The notes under the pieces are model-generated. The model ran no database searches. It worked only from the letters and a program-made list of their open reading frames with translations, and was not told where the DNA came from. A stretch of 47,243 nucleotides of DNA from Candidatus Woesebacteria bacterium RIFCSPHIGHO2_01_FULL_39_32 (GTDB lineage: Bacteria; Patescibacteriota; Microgenomatia; UBA8517), in contig MGGJ01000002.1 of the NCBI GenBank assembly GCA_001792345.1, positions 1 to 47,243 on the forward strand, given 5' to 3'. How positions within the stretch are numbered: position 1 is the stretch's first letter; the number at the start of each line of letters is the position of its first letter. Below are positions 40,476 through 47,243 of this stretch, piece after piece. Both the position numbers and the translations under genes were made by a program.

Positions 40476-42224
40476 ATGAATAGCGAAAAGCAGCGAGAAA
40501 CAAGTAAGGGGTTATTTTTAAAAGGAAAAATATTTATTTCTTTGTTTGTTTCCCTTTTCTTACTTCTTACTTCTTACTTCTTACTTCTTAAATCTATTTC
40601 CGCTGAGCCTGACTGCGACAACCCTAATCCGGGTGACATAGACTTTTGTTTACAAAGAATTGAAGCTGAATTAAGCGCCCTAAAACCGGCCCAAGAATAT
40701 AACAAAAAAGAACTTGCTGATTTACGAACACAGATTTCCAGCTTGGAAAAAAGGATTTCCGGGATTTCAAACCAATTGGGAGTACTTGAAGGGGACATTG
40801 GAAAAAGAGAAGAGGATCTTGCCTACGCCCAGGAAATTTTTGTTGAGAAAACCAAAAACCACTACAGATTCTTGCGCTTTTATGATCCGCTTTTACCCTT
40901 TTTATCTACAGAGAACGCATCAAGTGCATTTAGAGAAATAATATTTAGACAAAAAGCCGCAAACGAAGACATTAAAACGATGGAGGGGTATGGAGCTGAT
41001 TTACTTGCCCTTAAAACCGACAAAGAAAATCTCGAAAAAAGTAAGACCAGCCTTTCCTCTATAAAGAGTCAGGTTGGTCAAAGAGCGCAATTTTTAGCCG
41101 GTGAGGTTGAGAAAACCGAGAAGTATCTTTCCGCCCTTTCTTCAAAACAAGAAGAACTTATTGCTCTAAAAGCCGGAGGATTTCAAACTTCAGTTGGAGA
41201 TACTCCCGCAACAGCAGAACCATGCTCCGGTCCTCCCGGATCTTCGAATTATTGCGATCCCGGTTTTAGACCTGCCTTTGCTGGGTTTTCCTTTGGTGCT
41301 CCTCATAGAACAGGCTTAAGTCAATACGGTGCATATGGAAGAAGTAAACAGGGACAGTCTGCTGAAGCTATTTTAGGAGCATATTATCAGGGAGCTGAAC
41401 TCAATAAATCCTTTCCCATTCCTGATACGATTGGAGTATCAGGCTACGGGAGAATTCCTTTTGAGGATAATTACTTACTGGGAATTTATGAGGTTCCTGA
41501 GTCCTGGGGTAATAATGGTGGTTTTGAGGCTTTGAAAGCGCAGGCTGTTGCGGCCCGCTCGTATGCCTTAGCAGTTACCGGCAACGGCGCCGGAACTATT
41601 TGTCCTACGGAATCCTGCCAGGTTTATAAACCCCAACTAAAAAGCGGTAAATGGGCAGAGGCGGTGCGTGCAACACGTGGTTGGGTAATGGTAAAGGGAG
41701 GAACGGCTGCAACAACTTATTATGCCTCAACCTCCGGTGGATATACGATTTCTCAGTGGGGTTGGTCAGGTATAAAAGACACTAACGGTGATTGGCCAAG
41801 TGGCGCCTATGAGAAATTATCTGGATCTCCTTGGTTTTATAAAGCATGGTTTAGAACTAGAGGGGGGGCGACCTGTGGCAAGGCGAACCCCTGGTTAAAT
41901 AATCAGGAAATGGCAGATATATTAAATGCTTGGCATGTTTTATATAAAGGTGGAGGAGATTCGGGAAGAGTCTCACCTATCGACACGAATTGTTGGGGAG
42001 GAAATCCGTATTCGATTAGTGAACTCGCAGGAATGGGAGGATATACCAGCGTTTCAAGTGTAGCCGTTACTTATTCTAACGCGGGGAATACGCAAACTGT
42101 TACATTTGGTACAAATAAAGGTAGTGTTAATCTGTCCGGCGAGGAATTTAAAAAAGCATTTAACCTGCGTGCGCCTGGATACATCGGGTTAAAAAGTAGT
42201 TTATTCAACATCGAGAAGCTGTAA
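40476..42224 (+). CDS. Exported SpoIID/LytB-domain protein with coiled coil
   Basis: A probable peptidoglycan-acting or wall-associated protein of 582 residues. It has a membrane segment at about 18-43 partly encoded by a heptamer repeat, a long coiled coil at about 60-240 (AELSALKPAQEYNKKELADL and following), and a SpoIID domain to the end with FEALKAQAVAARSYAL and YYASTSGGYTIS. SpoIID is a transglycosylase acting on denuded glycan strands. ATG 40476 is preferred because the ATG at 40464 lies inside the -10 box. It diverges from the pilin array, and the coiled coil plus wall enzyme resembles EnvC/PcsB-like architecture. Confidence 0.88.
   Translation: MNSEKQRETSKGLFLKGKIFISLFVSLFLLLTSYFLLLKSISAEPDCDNPNPGDIDFCLQRIEAELSALKPAQEYNKKELADLRTQISSLEKRISGISNQLGVLEGDIGKREEDLAYAQEIFVEKTKNHYRFLRFYDPLLPFLSTENASSAFREIIFRQKAANEDIKTMEGYGADLLALKTDKENLEKSKTSLSSIKSQVGQRAQFLAGEVEKTEKYLSALSSKQEELIALKAGGFQTSVGDTPATAEPCSGPPGSSNYCDPGFRPAFAGFSFGAPHRTGLSQYGAYGRSKQGQSAEAILGAYYQGAELNKSFPIPDTIGVSGYGRIPFEDNYLLGIYEVPESWGNNGGFEALKAQAVAARSYALAVTGNGAGTICPTESCQVYKPQLKSGKWAEAVRATRGWVMVKGGTAATTYYASTSGGYTISQWGWSGIKDTNGDWPSGAYEKLSGSPWFYKAWFRTRGGATCGKANPWLNNQEMADILNAWHVLYKGGGDSGRVSPIDTNCWGGNPYSISELAGMGGYTSVSSVAVTYSNAGNTQTVTFGTNKGSVNLSGEEFKKAFNLRAPGYIGLKSSLFNIEKL
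40559..40590 (+). repeat. Perfect heptanucleotide microsatellite in the SpoIID gene
   Basis: CTTACTT is repeated four times exactly plus CTTA. It encodes a Leu/Thr/Ser/Tyr/Phe stretch of the membrane segment. Gain or loss of one 7-nt unit would shift the frame. Confidence 0.9.
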
Positions 42225-42245
42225 AGGTGATATAATCTGAATGTA

Positions 42246-42944
42246 ATGCCTGATGTTTTTAACTCTCACAAACAGGTTGAAAGTGTAGAACAAAATTCTT
42301 CCAAAAAACAGATTGAAGTTAAAAAACCTGAGAAGAAATTTAAAACTCCTGAGGATATGGATAGGCATGAATTACCAGGACACAATCATAATCCTTTTGC
42401 AGCTTATTGTTATTATCCTGATCATGTAAATTTCGTTAATGCGGATCCTGAGGAAAAAGTTGTTCTTCTACTTCGTAGACACCCAATAACGAATCTTAGT
42501 TGGATAAGTATAGCTTTTTTGATGGTTATTGCACCTTCCTTTTTTGTTCTTATAGCCCCTTTTAGCTTATTACCGCCTGGTTTTCAAGTTGTTCTGACAA
42601 TCTTGTGGTATTTGATTGTTACTGCTTTTATTCTCGAGGAATTTTTAAGTTGGTTTTTCCATGTAAATATTGTTACGGATGAAAGAATTATAGAAGTTGA
42701 TTTTATAAATCTAATCTACCGAGAGGTAACAGACGCCAACATTGACCAAATCCAAGATGTAACAGTGGTAGTTGGAGGTGCGCCAAGGACATTTTTTCGC
42801 TACGGTAATGTAGTAATTCAGACTGCCTCAGAGATTCCGAAAATAGAATTTGAGGCAATTCCAAACCCAGATGCCGTTGCAAGAGTACTACGTGAATTAC
42901 GGATTGAAGAGGAACAGGAAAAATTAGAGGGGAGAGTGCGCTAG
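42246..42944 (+). CDS. Membrane protein with bacterial PH domain
   Basis: A 232-residue protein. A polar N-terminal region of about 75 residues is followed by two membrane segments (about 93-112 and 117-138) and a bPH2-type pleckstrin-like domain: VTDERIIEVDFINLIYREVTDANIDQIQDV and FFRYGNVVIQTAS. Such domains lie on the cytoplasmic side and are thought to bind proteins or membrane surfaces. TATAAT at 42231-42236 lies nine bases before the start. The next gene begins one base after its stop. Confidence 0.88.
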   Translation: MPDVFNSHKQVESVEQNSSKKQIEVKKPEKKFKTPEDMDRHELPGHNHNPFAAYCYYPDHVNFVNADPEEKVVLLLRRHPITNLSWISIAFLMVIAPSFFVLIAPFSLLPPGFQVVLTILWYLIVTAFILEEFLSWFFHVNIVTDERIIEVDFINLIYREVTDANIDQIQDVTVVVGGAPRTFFRYGNVVIQTASEIPKIEFEAIPNPDAVARVLRELRIEEEQEKLEGRVR

Positions 42945-42945
42945 A

Positions 42946-43170
42946 GTGGAAGCCATAAGTAGCTTTACACCAACTGTTTTAGTTGCTATAAAGATTGCTC
43001 TTTGGTTATTTTTAATTCTTTATATTCTCTTCGCCGGAATTGTGATAAAGCAGGTACGTGTTATGACTGAGACTCTGCAAGTAGGTCTTGAAAAGTCGAT
43101 AAGAACATTAGCGGTTATACATTTCATCGTATCTGTTTTTGTGTTTATACTTTCGCTCATTATTTTGTGA
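42946..43170 (+). CDS. Small two-helix membrane protein
   Basis: A 74-residue protein of unknown function starting with GTG one base after the previous stop. It has two hydrophobic helices (about 10-32 and 51-73) joined by a polar stretch, KQVRVMTETLQVGLEKSIR. It resembles small conserved membrane proteins of Microgenomates. Coupling with the PH-domain gene suggests they work together. Confidence 0.7.
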   Translation: MEAISSFTPTVLVAIKIALWLFLILYILFAGIVIKQVRVMTETLQVGLEKSIRTLAVIHFIVSVFVFILSLIIL

Positions 43171-43189
43171 AGATGTGTGGACATGTCTT

Positions 43190-43218
43190 TTGTAAATCTA
43201 TTGAAAATGGATTTAATA
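43190..43218 (+). promoter_or_regulatory. Promoter of the phosphatase-like/propeller gene
   Basis: TTGTAA (43190-43195), 17 bp, TTAATA (43213-43218). The transcript would start near 43225 and include the inner hairpin listed next. Confidence 0.4.
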
Positions 43219-43256
43219 ACTCGCCGAAGGCTTAAAACGAGCCTGAAAGACGAGTT
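43218..43256 (+). promoter_or_regulatory. Nested hairpin just before a start codon
   Basis: Outer stem AACTCG (43218-43223) with CGAGTT (43251-43256); inner stem AGGCT (43228-43232) with AGCCT (43240-43244). It ends five bases before ATG 43262 and has no T-tract, so it may control translation rather than stop transcription. Confidence 0.4.
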
Positions 43257-43261
43257 CTGTA

Positions 43262-45166
43262 ATGAGTTATATTATTACCTCGGCAAAAATTACCGGGAAT
43301 CCTGACAAGGGAGGGTGGGCACAGGCTTATCAATTTACACCAGCTGATCCCGAAAAACTTACAAGCCGAGGGCAATTCTTTGCTGTCATTTCCACCGGCA
43401 CTAAAGAAGAAGGTATAGATGCTGTTTCCGCTGGACGCGAGCTACTTTCAAGGGTGCATGAAGAATATTTTGGTAGGGGGGAGGGATCGGCGTTTAGCAC
43501 GCTTTCCTCTTCGGTAGAAAAAGTAATTGAGGAATTTTCTTCTTGGGAGGACGTTGAGATAGGTTGCATTATATATTTAACCGACATTGTATATATTGTG
43601 GTAGGTGGAGGGGCGAAAGTCTACCTTTTACGAAACGATATATTAACCCCCCTTATTCAAAGTGAGAATGGAAAATGTTTGGCCGCTTCGGGGCATCCAC
43701 ACGATTCCGACCTTTTCATTATTGGATCAAGTTCTTTTTTCACTAGTTTTTCGGCGGGTGTTATAAAGGGATCCGCCATTGGAAAGGATCCAAACTATGC
43801 GGTTGAGTCTTTAGCACCGACCCTTCACGCATTGCCTGCAGCTGGAAAAGTTGGCGCTTTGTTTCTTAGTTTCGCGCAAGGCCCAGAAGTTAATGAGCGA
43901 ATTGCCAAAATTGAAAATAAAATACAAAAAGTTCCTATTCCTAGATCTAGCACGAGAGGGGAACTTCCGCCTCAAAATGAAAATGTCGGTACAGGATTTA
44001 TTAAATCCTTACTGAAGCGCGTCAAAGAGACAAGAGTTTATGTACAAGCTGATGCAGGATTTGATCGAGAATCGAATCCCAAAAGAAGGATATCGTTGGG
44101 TTTGGGAGCAGCTCTTCTTGTCCTTCTTGTAGTTAGCATAGTATTTGGTATTAGAGAGAAAAAACAAAAAGATATCAAAGAAAACTATGTTGAGACTTTA
44201 GCTTCCGCATCCCATAACTTGAGTGAAGCAGATGAACTTTATTCTCTTAACCCAGAGCGCTCTCGTGAACTTTTAATTGAAGCACGTCAAAAGGTTCTTG
44301 GTTTATCTTCCGAAGGAGTTCAAGACTCTACATTGGATGAGTTAAAGAAAAAAATTGAAGAGAACGAAAAAAAGATTTTAGGGGAGTTTAGAGTTGAAGC
44401 TGAATCTTTTGTTGAACTCGCGCTTTTATCTGATGGTTTTGAAGCCGACGAGGTAGTTATGTCCCAGGAAGTAGCCTATGTTGTTGACAAGGATAGTAGA
44501 AAAATTATCCGTGTCGGAGTGGGTAACAAAAGGAGTGAAGTTATAGTAGGTCCTCACGTTATAGATAAAATTGATAATATAGCTGTCTACTCGGATAGAG
44601 TATTTGTAGTTAATTCAGAGGGGGTATTTGAAATTGAAGAGGGAAGGGTAGATACGAAGATTGATCCTGAGTGGATGGGGAGTGTTTTAGCATACTCTTA
44701 CGCTGCTAACTTTTATATTCTTGATAAAGGGGCTTCAACAATATATCGCTATACGTCAACTGAGACTGGTTTTGGCAGCAAAAAGGATTGGTTTAACGAG
44801 GGTGTCACTTTTGACGTTTCGGAAGCAAGAGCTTGGGTAATTGATGGCGCAATTTGGTTAGTGACTGAAAAGGGTCAGATTTTAAAGTTTTCGCTTGGGC
44901 TACCACGCCCCTTTTCCTTAACAGGAGTTTTTCCGGTAGTTGGTAAATCCCTTGCAATATACACCGATGATCAACTGGAAAATCTTTACATTCTTGATAA
45001 TGAGAATGAAAGGGTTGTTGTTGTTACTAAAGATGGAGAATATAAGGCGCAGTACATTTCATCGGATATACGGGAATCAAAAGGGTTAGTAGTATCGGAA
45101 AAAGAAAAAAAGATTATTCTACTAAATTCCGATAAACTTCTTTCAATTGAGTTGGAACACCTATGA
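43262..45166 (+). CDS. Membrane protein with PP2C-like N-terminal domain and external beta-propeller
   Basis: A 634-residue protein. Residues 1-210 look like a PPM/PP2C phosphatase (QFFAVISTGTKEEGIDAVS, IGCIIYLTDIVYIVVGGGAKVYLLRND), but the metal-binding DG motifs of active enzymes are not seen, so it is probably a pseudo-phosphatase. A membrane segment lies at about 277-297, a helical linker at 305-375, and repeated beta-strands of an NHL/YVTN-like propeller follow (YVVDKDSRKIIRVG, VFVVNSEGVFEI, FYILDKGASTIYRY, LYILDNENERVVVV). It may sense outside conditions. The stop overlaps smpB by 4 bp. Confidence 0.78.
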   Translation: MSYIITSAKITGNPDKGGWAQAYQFTPADPEKLTSRGQFFAVISTGTKEEGIDAVSAGRELLSRVHEEYFGRGEGSAFSTLSSSVEKVIEEFSSWEDVEIGCIIYLTDIVYIVVGGGAKVYLLRNDILTPLIQSENGKCLAASGHPHDSDLFIIGSSSFFTSFSAGVIKGSAIGKDPNYAVESLAPTLHALPAAGKVGALFLSFAQGPEVNERIAKIENKIQKVPIPRSSTRGELPPQNENVGTGFIKSLLKRVKETRVYVQADAGFDRESNPKRRISLGLGAALLVLLVVSIVFGIREKKQKDIKENYVETLASASHNLSEADELYSLNPERSRELLIEARQKVLGLSSEGVQDSTLDELKKKIEENEKKILGEFRVEAESFVELALLSDGFEADEVVMSQEVAYVVDKDSRKIIRVGVGNKRSEVIVGPHVIDKIDNIAVYSDRVFVVNSEGVFEIEEGRVDTKIDPEWMGSVLAYSYAANFYILDKGASTIYRYTSTETGFGSKKDWFNEGVTFDVSEARAWVIDGAIWLVTEKGQILKFSLGLPRPFSLTGVFPVVGKSLAIYTDDQLENLYILDNENERVVVVTKDGEYKAQYISSDIRESKGLVVSEKEKKIILLNSDKLLSIELEHL

Positions 45167-45594
45167 AAATTATCAATAAAAAGGCAAAATTTAACTACAT
45201 TTTATTTGAGAAATTTGAAGCGGGGGTGTCATTAACTGGTGCTGAAGTGAAAGCAATAAAGACAGCTCGTGCTGATTTGTCAAATTCATATGTAAAGATT
45301 ATTCGAGATGAAGCCTATCTTGTTAATGCGAACATTCCTGCTGACGGAGTACAAAATTACAATCCAACACGATCTCGAAAACTTCTTTTGCATAGGGCTG
45401 AACTGGTTTCGTTGTCTACAAAAATGAAGCAAAAAAAATTGACTTTGGTGCCTGTCAAGGTGTATACTAAGGGCCGATTGGTGAAGCTGGAAATAGCTTT
45501 AGCCAAGGCAAAAAGGAAGTTTGAGAAGAAAGAGTCGATTAAGAAAAAAGATATTGAAAGAGAAATTGCACAGCAATTAAGAAGTAGGTATTAG
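45163..45594 (+). CDS. smpB: SsrA-binding protein SmpB
   Basis: Partner of tmRNA in rescue of stalled ribosomes. The 143-residue protein has the family start IINKKAKFNYILFEKFEAG, the SLTGAEVKAIK block, and the basic C-terminal tail (KAKRKFEKKESIKKKD and following) that enters the empty mRNA channel. ATG overlaps the previous stop. The tmRNA gene itself begins six bases after the stop. Confidence 0.97.
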   Translation: MKIINKKAKFNYILFEKFEAGVSLTGAEVKAIKTARADLSNSYVKIIRDEAYLVNANIPADGVQNYNPTRSRKLLLHRAELVSLSTKMKQKKLTLVPVKVYTKGRLVKLEIALAKAKRKFEKKESIKKKDIEREIAQQLRSRY

Positions 45595-45600
45595 TTTTTT

Positions 45601-45951
45601 GGGGACGACCGGATTCGACGGAGAGCGTACTTTAAAAACTGCGAGCCAAGTTTGACTTACACTTGTAAAAAGAAGTTAAAAAAATAATTGCTAAACCCAA
45701 TTATAATTTCGCATACGCCTAATAAGTGTTTTTGCGAATGTTTGCTGTTTTGTTTCTCAACCGAAACAGACAAGCATAAACCAGTTGGGATGCGGTAAGT
45801 GCCACTGACTTTAGGTATTTGCCAAAGAGTTAAAGTCAAGCCCCCAATTACTTTGTTGGTTTGGCGAATTGGGAGTCATAAAAAATCAACTAAGCTTGTA
45901 GAAGTTTTTATCTTACCTTTTCGGACGAGGGTTCAACTCCCTCCGTCTCCA
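45601..45951 (+). ncRNA. ssrA: Transfer-messenger RNA (tmRNA)
   Basis: The 5' end GGGGACG pairs with the 3' end CGTCTCC (45944-45950) through seven pairs with a G-U at the third position, the alanine identity mark. The 5' part has the typical GACCGGATTCGAC, and the T arm GAGGG-TTCAACT-CCCTC is present at the 3' end. Base 45951 is the discriminator A; the CCA end is not encoded. The tag reading frame lies at 45690-45722, and regions after it can form the usual pseudoknots (for example GCCCCCAATT with AATTGGG). Adjacent to smpB, as often in bacteria. Confidence 0.96.
45690..45722 (+). other. tmRNA tag reading frame: AKPNYNFAYA
   Basis: GCT at 45690 fits the resume codon, preceded by TAATT (compare TAGTC before GCA in E. 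coli). Ten codons then two TAA stops follow. The tag ends AYA rather than the common ALAA, which matters for recognition by Clp proteases. An earlier resume point would give a longer tag, but a TAA limits this to five codons upstream. Confidence 0.75.
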
Positions 45952-45961
45952 CAAATAAAAG

Positions 45962-45986
45962 ACCCGCTATTAAATGCGGGTTTTTT
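45962..45986 (+). terminator. Rho-independent terminator of tmRNA
   Basis: ACCCGC and GCGGGT form a perfect 6-bp stem around an 8-nt loop, followed by six T. It lies 11 bases after the tmRNA end. Confidence 0.9.
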
Positions 45987-46005
45987 GGTGGAATAATAGA
46001 TACAA

Positions 46006-46686
46006 ATGGGTTTAGTCGATCTAATTTTTCCTAGAAGTTGCCTTTCGTGTGGAAATCAAGGGAGGTACGTTTGTGATTCATGCATAAAAAAAGTACCGAG
46101 TCCAAAGTTGGTTTGTCCTGAGTGTCAACGACCCTCAATTGACGGATTTACTCACATTAAGTGTAAAAGAACCTTAAGTCTGGATGGAATTATTTCCATA
46201 TGGTGCTACCAAGGTGTGGTTAGGACCGCTCTTCTTAAATTGAAATATGCGTATGCGAGGGAAATTGCGACCGAAATTTCGGTATATACCAATTCTCAGC
46301 TTGATAAATTCCTTATTGCTTTACCCAAAAACCCTACTCTTGTGCCTATTCCACTTTATTTTTTGAAAGAAAATTTAAGGGGTTTTAATCAAACAGAAAT
46401 TTTAGGGAAAGCGATGGCAATGCGGCAGACTTGGAAATTTGTTCCCGACCTTCTCCTTAGAAAGATGCTAAAAAAACCTCAAGCTGAATTAAAGGGGGAT
46501 GAAAGAAAGGAAAATATCAAAGGAGTTTTTGCACTTAACAGTTTTTACCAACCACTAATCACTAATCACCAATCACTAATTTTATTCGATGATATCTATA
46601 CAACAGGTTCAACATTGAAAGAAGCTTGTAAGGTTTTAAAAAGAAATGGAGCAAATGTGGTTTGGGGACTAACTATTGCAAGATAA
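46006..46686 (+). CDS. comF: ComF-family phosphoribosyltransferase-like protein
   Basis: A 226-residue protein linked to DNA uptake in competent bacteria. The N-terminus has a zinc-finger-like set of cysteines (CLSCGN, VCDSCI, CPEC, then IKC). The phosphoribosyltransferase fold follows, with VPIPLYFLKENLRGFNQTEIL, KPQAELKGDERKENIKGVF and the PRPP loop LILFDDIYTTGST. A heptamer repeat inserts LITNHQSLI just before the PRPP loop. DNA uptake would fit with a pilus-like machine nearby, but no ComEA or ComEC gene is in the window. Confidence 0.93.
   Translation: MGLVDLIFPRSCLSCGNQGRYVCDSCIKKVPSPKLVCPECQRPSIDGFTHIKCKRTLSLDGIISIWCYQGVVRTALLKLKYAYAREIATEISVYTNSQLDKFLIALPKNPTLVPIPLYFLKENLRGFNQTEILGKAMAMRQTWKFVPDLLLRKMLKKPQAELKGDERKENIKGVFALNSFYQPLITNHQSLILFDDIYTTGSTLKEACKVLKRNGANVVWGLTIAR
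46547..46581 (+). repeat. Heptanucleotide repeat inside comF
   Basis: Five 7-mers: ACCAACC, ACTAATC, ACTAATC, ACCAATC, ACTAATT. They encode QPLITNHQSLI, nearly the same peptide as the tsaD insert at 8241-8275. Confidence 0.8.
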
Positions 46687-46726
46687 AACTTATATAGAGA
46701 TGGTGCCTACTTGACTATGCTGTAAC

Positions 46727-47194
46727 TTATTTTCTGGAAATACCATCTACGTGTGCATCAACATAACTTAATAGCAACCTACCAATATCGTCCTCATATT
46801 TATAAAATTGCCGATCAAGATCATATAAAAACTTCTCTTTCTCATCTCCTAAAGCCTCCACTTCATTGATACGTGTGTCTCTATCTATTGAAGGTGTAGT
46901 ATTTGAAAAAACTGATAAAGCTCTAGCAAAGATATCAAGCGTCTTGAGTGCGCCTATTTCCTTTAAAGTTTCTTGTGTTTGCTTCCAATAATTTCCCGAG
47001 CTGTTAACAAAAAATTGATTAAACCCTCCGTTGTTTACTTCACGCTCCAAATTTTCAATACAAAATATTACCTTTTCTGTATTAGTTAAATTATCGAACC
47101 CTTTTGACTGCTCAAGCTCGAAAATATAGTTATCAAGTTCAATAACTTTATTTTCATTGTTAGGTAGTTTTAGAATTTCTTCGATAGTTTTCAT
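46727..47194 (-). CDS. DUF4375 (DMP19-like) protein
   Basis: A 155-residue soluble protein with the family motif EVNNGGFNQFFVNSSGNYW and helical flanks. DMP19-type proteins are acidic and have been described as DNA-mimic or regulatory proteins in Neisseria; that role cannot be inferred here. It points towards comF and ends 40 bp from it. Its isolated position and accessory-type family suggest gain by transfer, but codon use does not obviously differ. Confidence 0.82.
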   Translation of the reverse strand: MKTIEEILKLPNNENKVIELDNYIFELEQSKGFDNLTNTEKVIFCIENLEREVNNGGFNQFFVNSSGNYWKQTQETLKEIGALKTLDIFARALSVFSNTTPSIDRDTRINEVEALGDEKEKFLYDLDRQFYKYEDDIGRLLLSYVDAHVDGISRK

Positions 47195-47243
47195 AACTGG
47201 GGGTGGGTATTTGAAAATATCCGAACCGATTTCATTAACGGGC
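47195..47243. other. Upstream region of the DUF4375 gene, cut by the window edge
   Basis: About 49 bp with no gene. No clear -10/-35 pair or Shine-Dalgarno is seen for the gene at 47194. Confidence 0.3.

Noticed and set aside
1-47243. TGA read as glycine, as in Gracilibacteria
   Set aside because: TGA ends several genes at conserved C-termini (for example the TPR gene and DUF4012) and no conserved Gly position is encoded by TGA.

Overview
The window reads as a chromosomal segment of a Candidate Phyla Radiation (Patescibacteria) bacterium, most likely a Microgenomates-type lineage. The lineage call is inference. It rests on small dense genes, very short spacers, many single-pass surface proteins with Gln/Pro-rich linkers, DUF4012, VanW and PrgI proteins, and a run of tiny type IV secretion pilin genes. 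The standard code fits: TGA acts as a stop (for example between the DUF4012 gene and rplY) and no TGA needs to be read as an amino acid.

Layout. 1-4.1 kb: end of an unknown gene, an M23 peptidase, a broken Nudix gene, an AlkA-type glycosylase, and groES-groEL behind a CIRCE-like operator. 4.1-8 kb: a tethered solute-binding protein, a VanW protein and an orphan gene. 8-12.1 kb: tsaD, tsaC and valS. 12.1-16.9 kb: small envelope proteins, L25, a DUF4012 giant and RNase H. 16.9-21.8 kb: the origin neighbourhood, with rpmH-rnpA-yidD-yidC-jag leftwards and dnaA-oriC-dnaN rightwards. Three perfect DnaA boxes and a DnaA-trio-like tract lie between dnaA and dnaN.

21.8-40.4 kb is the exciting part. 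It is a leftward cluster for a minimal type IV secretion-like surface machine: eight VirB2/T4SS-pilin-like genes (one carrying cystine-knot-like repeats), a Cys-rich 940-residue protein ending in a transglycosylase-like domain, a VirB6-like membrane protein, a PrgI protein with an Ig-like tail, a separate TraC-like domain protein, a VirB4 ATPase, and a J-domain/membrane/HExxH-metalloprotease chimera. No relaxase, coupling protein, VirB8-10 core or integrase is seen, so it looks like a pilus or export device for the cell surface rather than a conjugative element. A 753-residue soluble coiled-coil protein of unknown function lies inside on the opposite strand. 40.4-45.2 kb: a SpoIID protein, a PH-domain protein, a small membrane protein and a phosphatase-like/beta-propeller membrane protein. 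45.2-47.2 kb: smpB, tmRNA (tag AKPNYNFAYA), comF and a DUF4375 gene.

Two patterns cut across the window. First, many promoters place a -10 box only 5-10 nt from the start codon, implying leaderless or nearly leaderless mRNAs. Second, degenerate 7- and 8-nt tandem arrays recur between genes and inside genes (tsaD, comF, the SpoIID gene, both sides of dnaA's promoter, and both ends of a four-helix-bundle gene). All calls come from reading the sequence; no database search was made.
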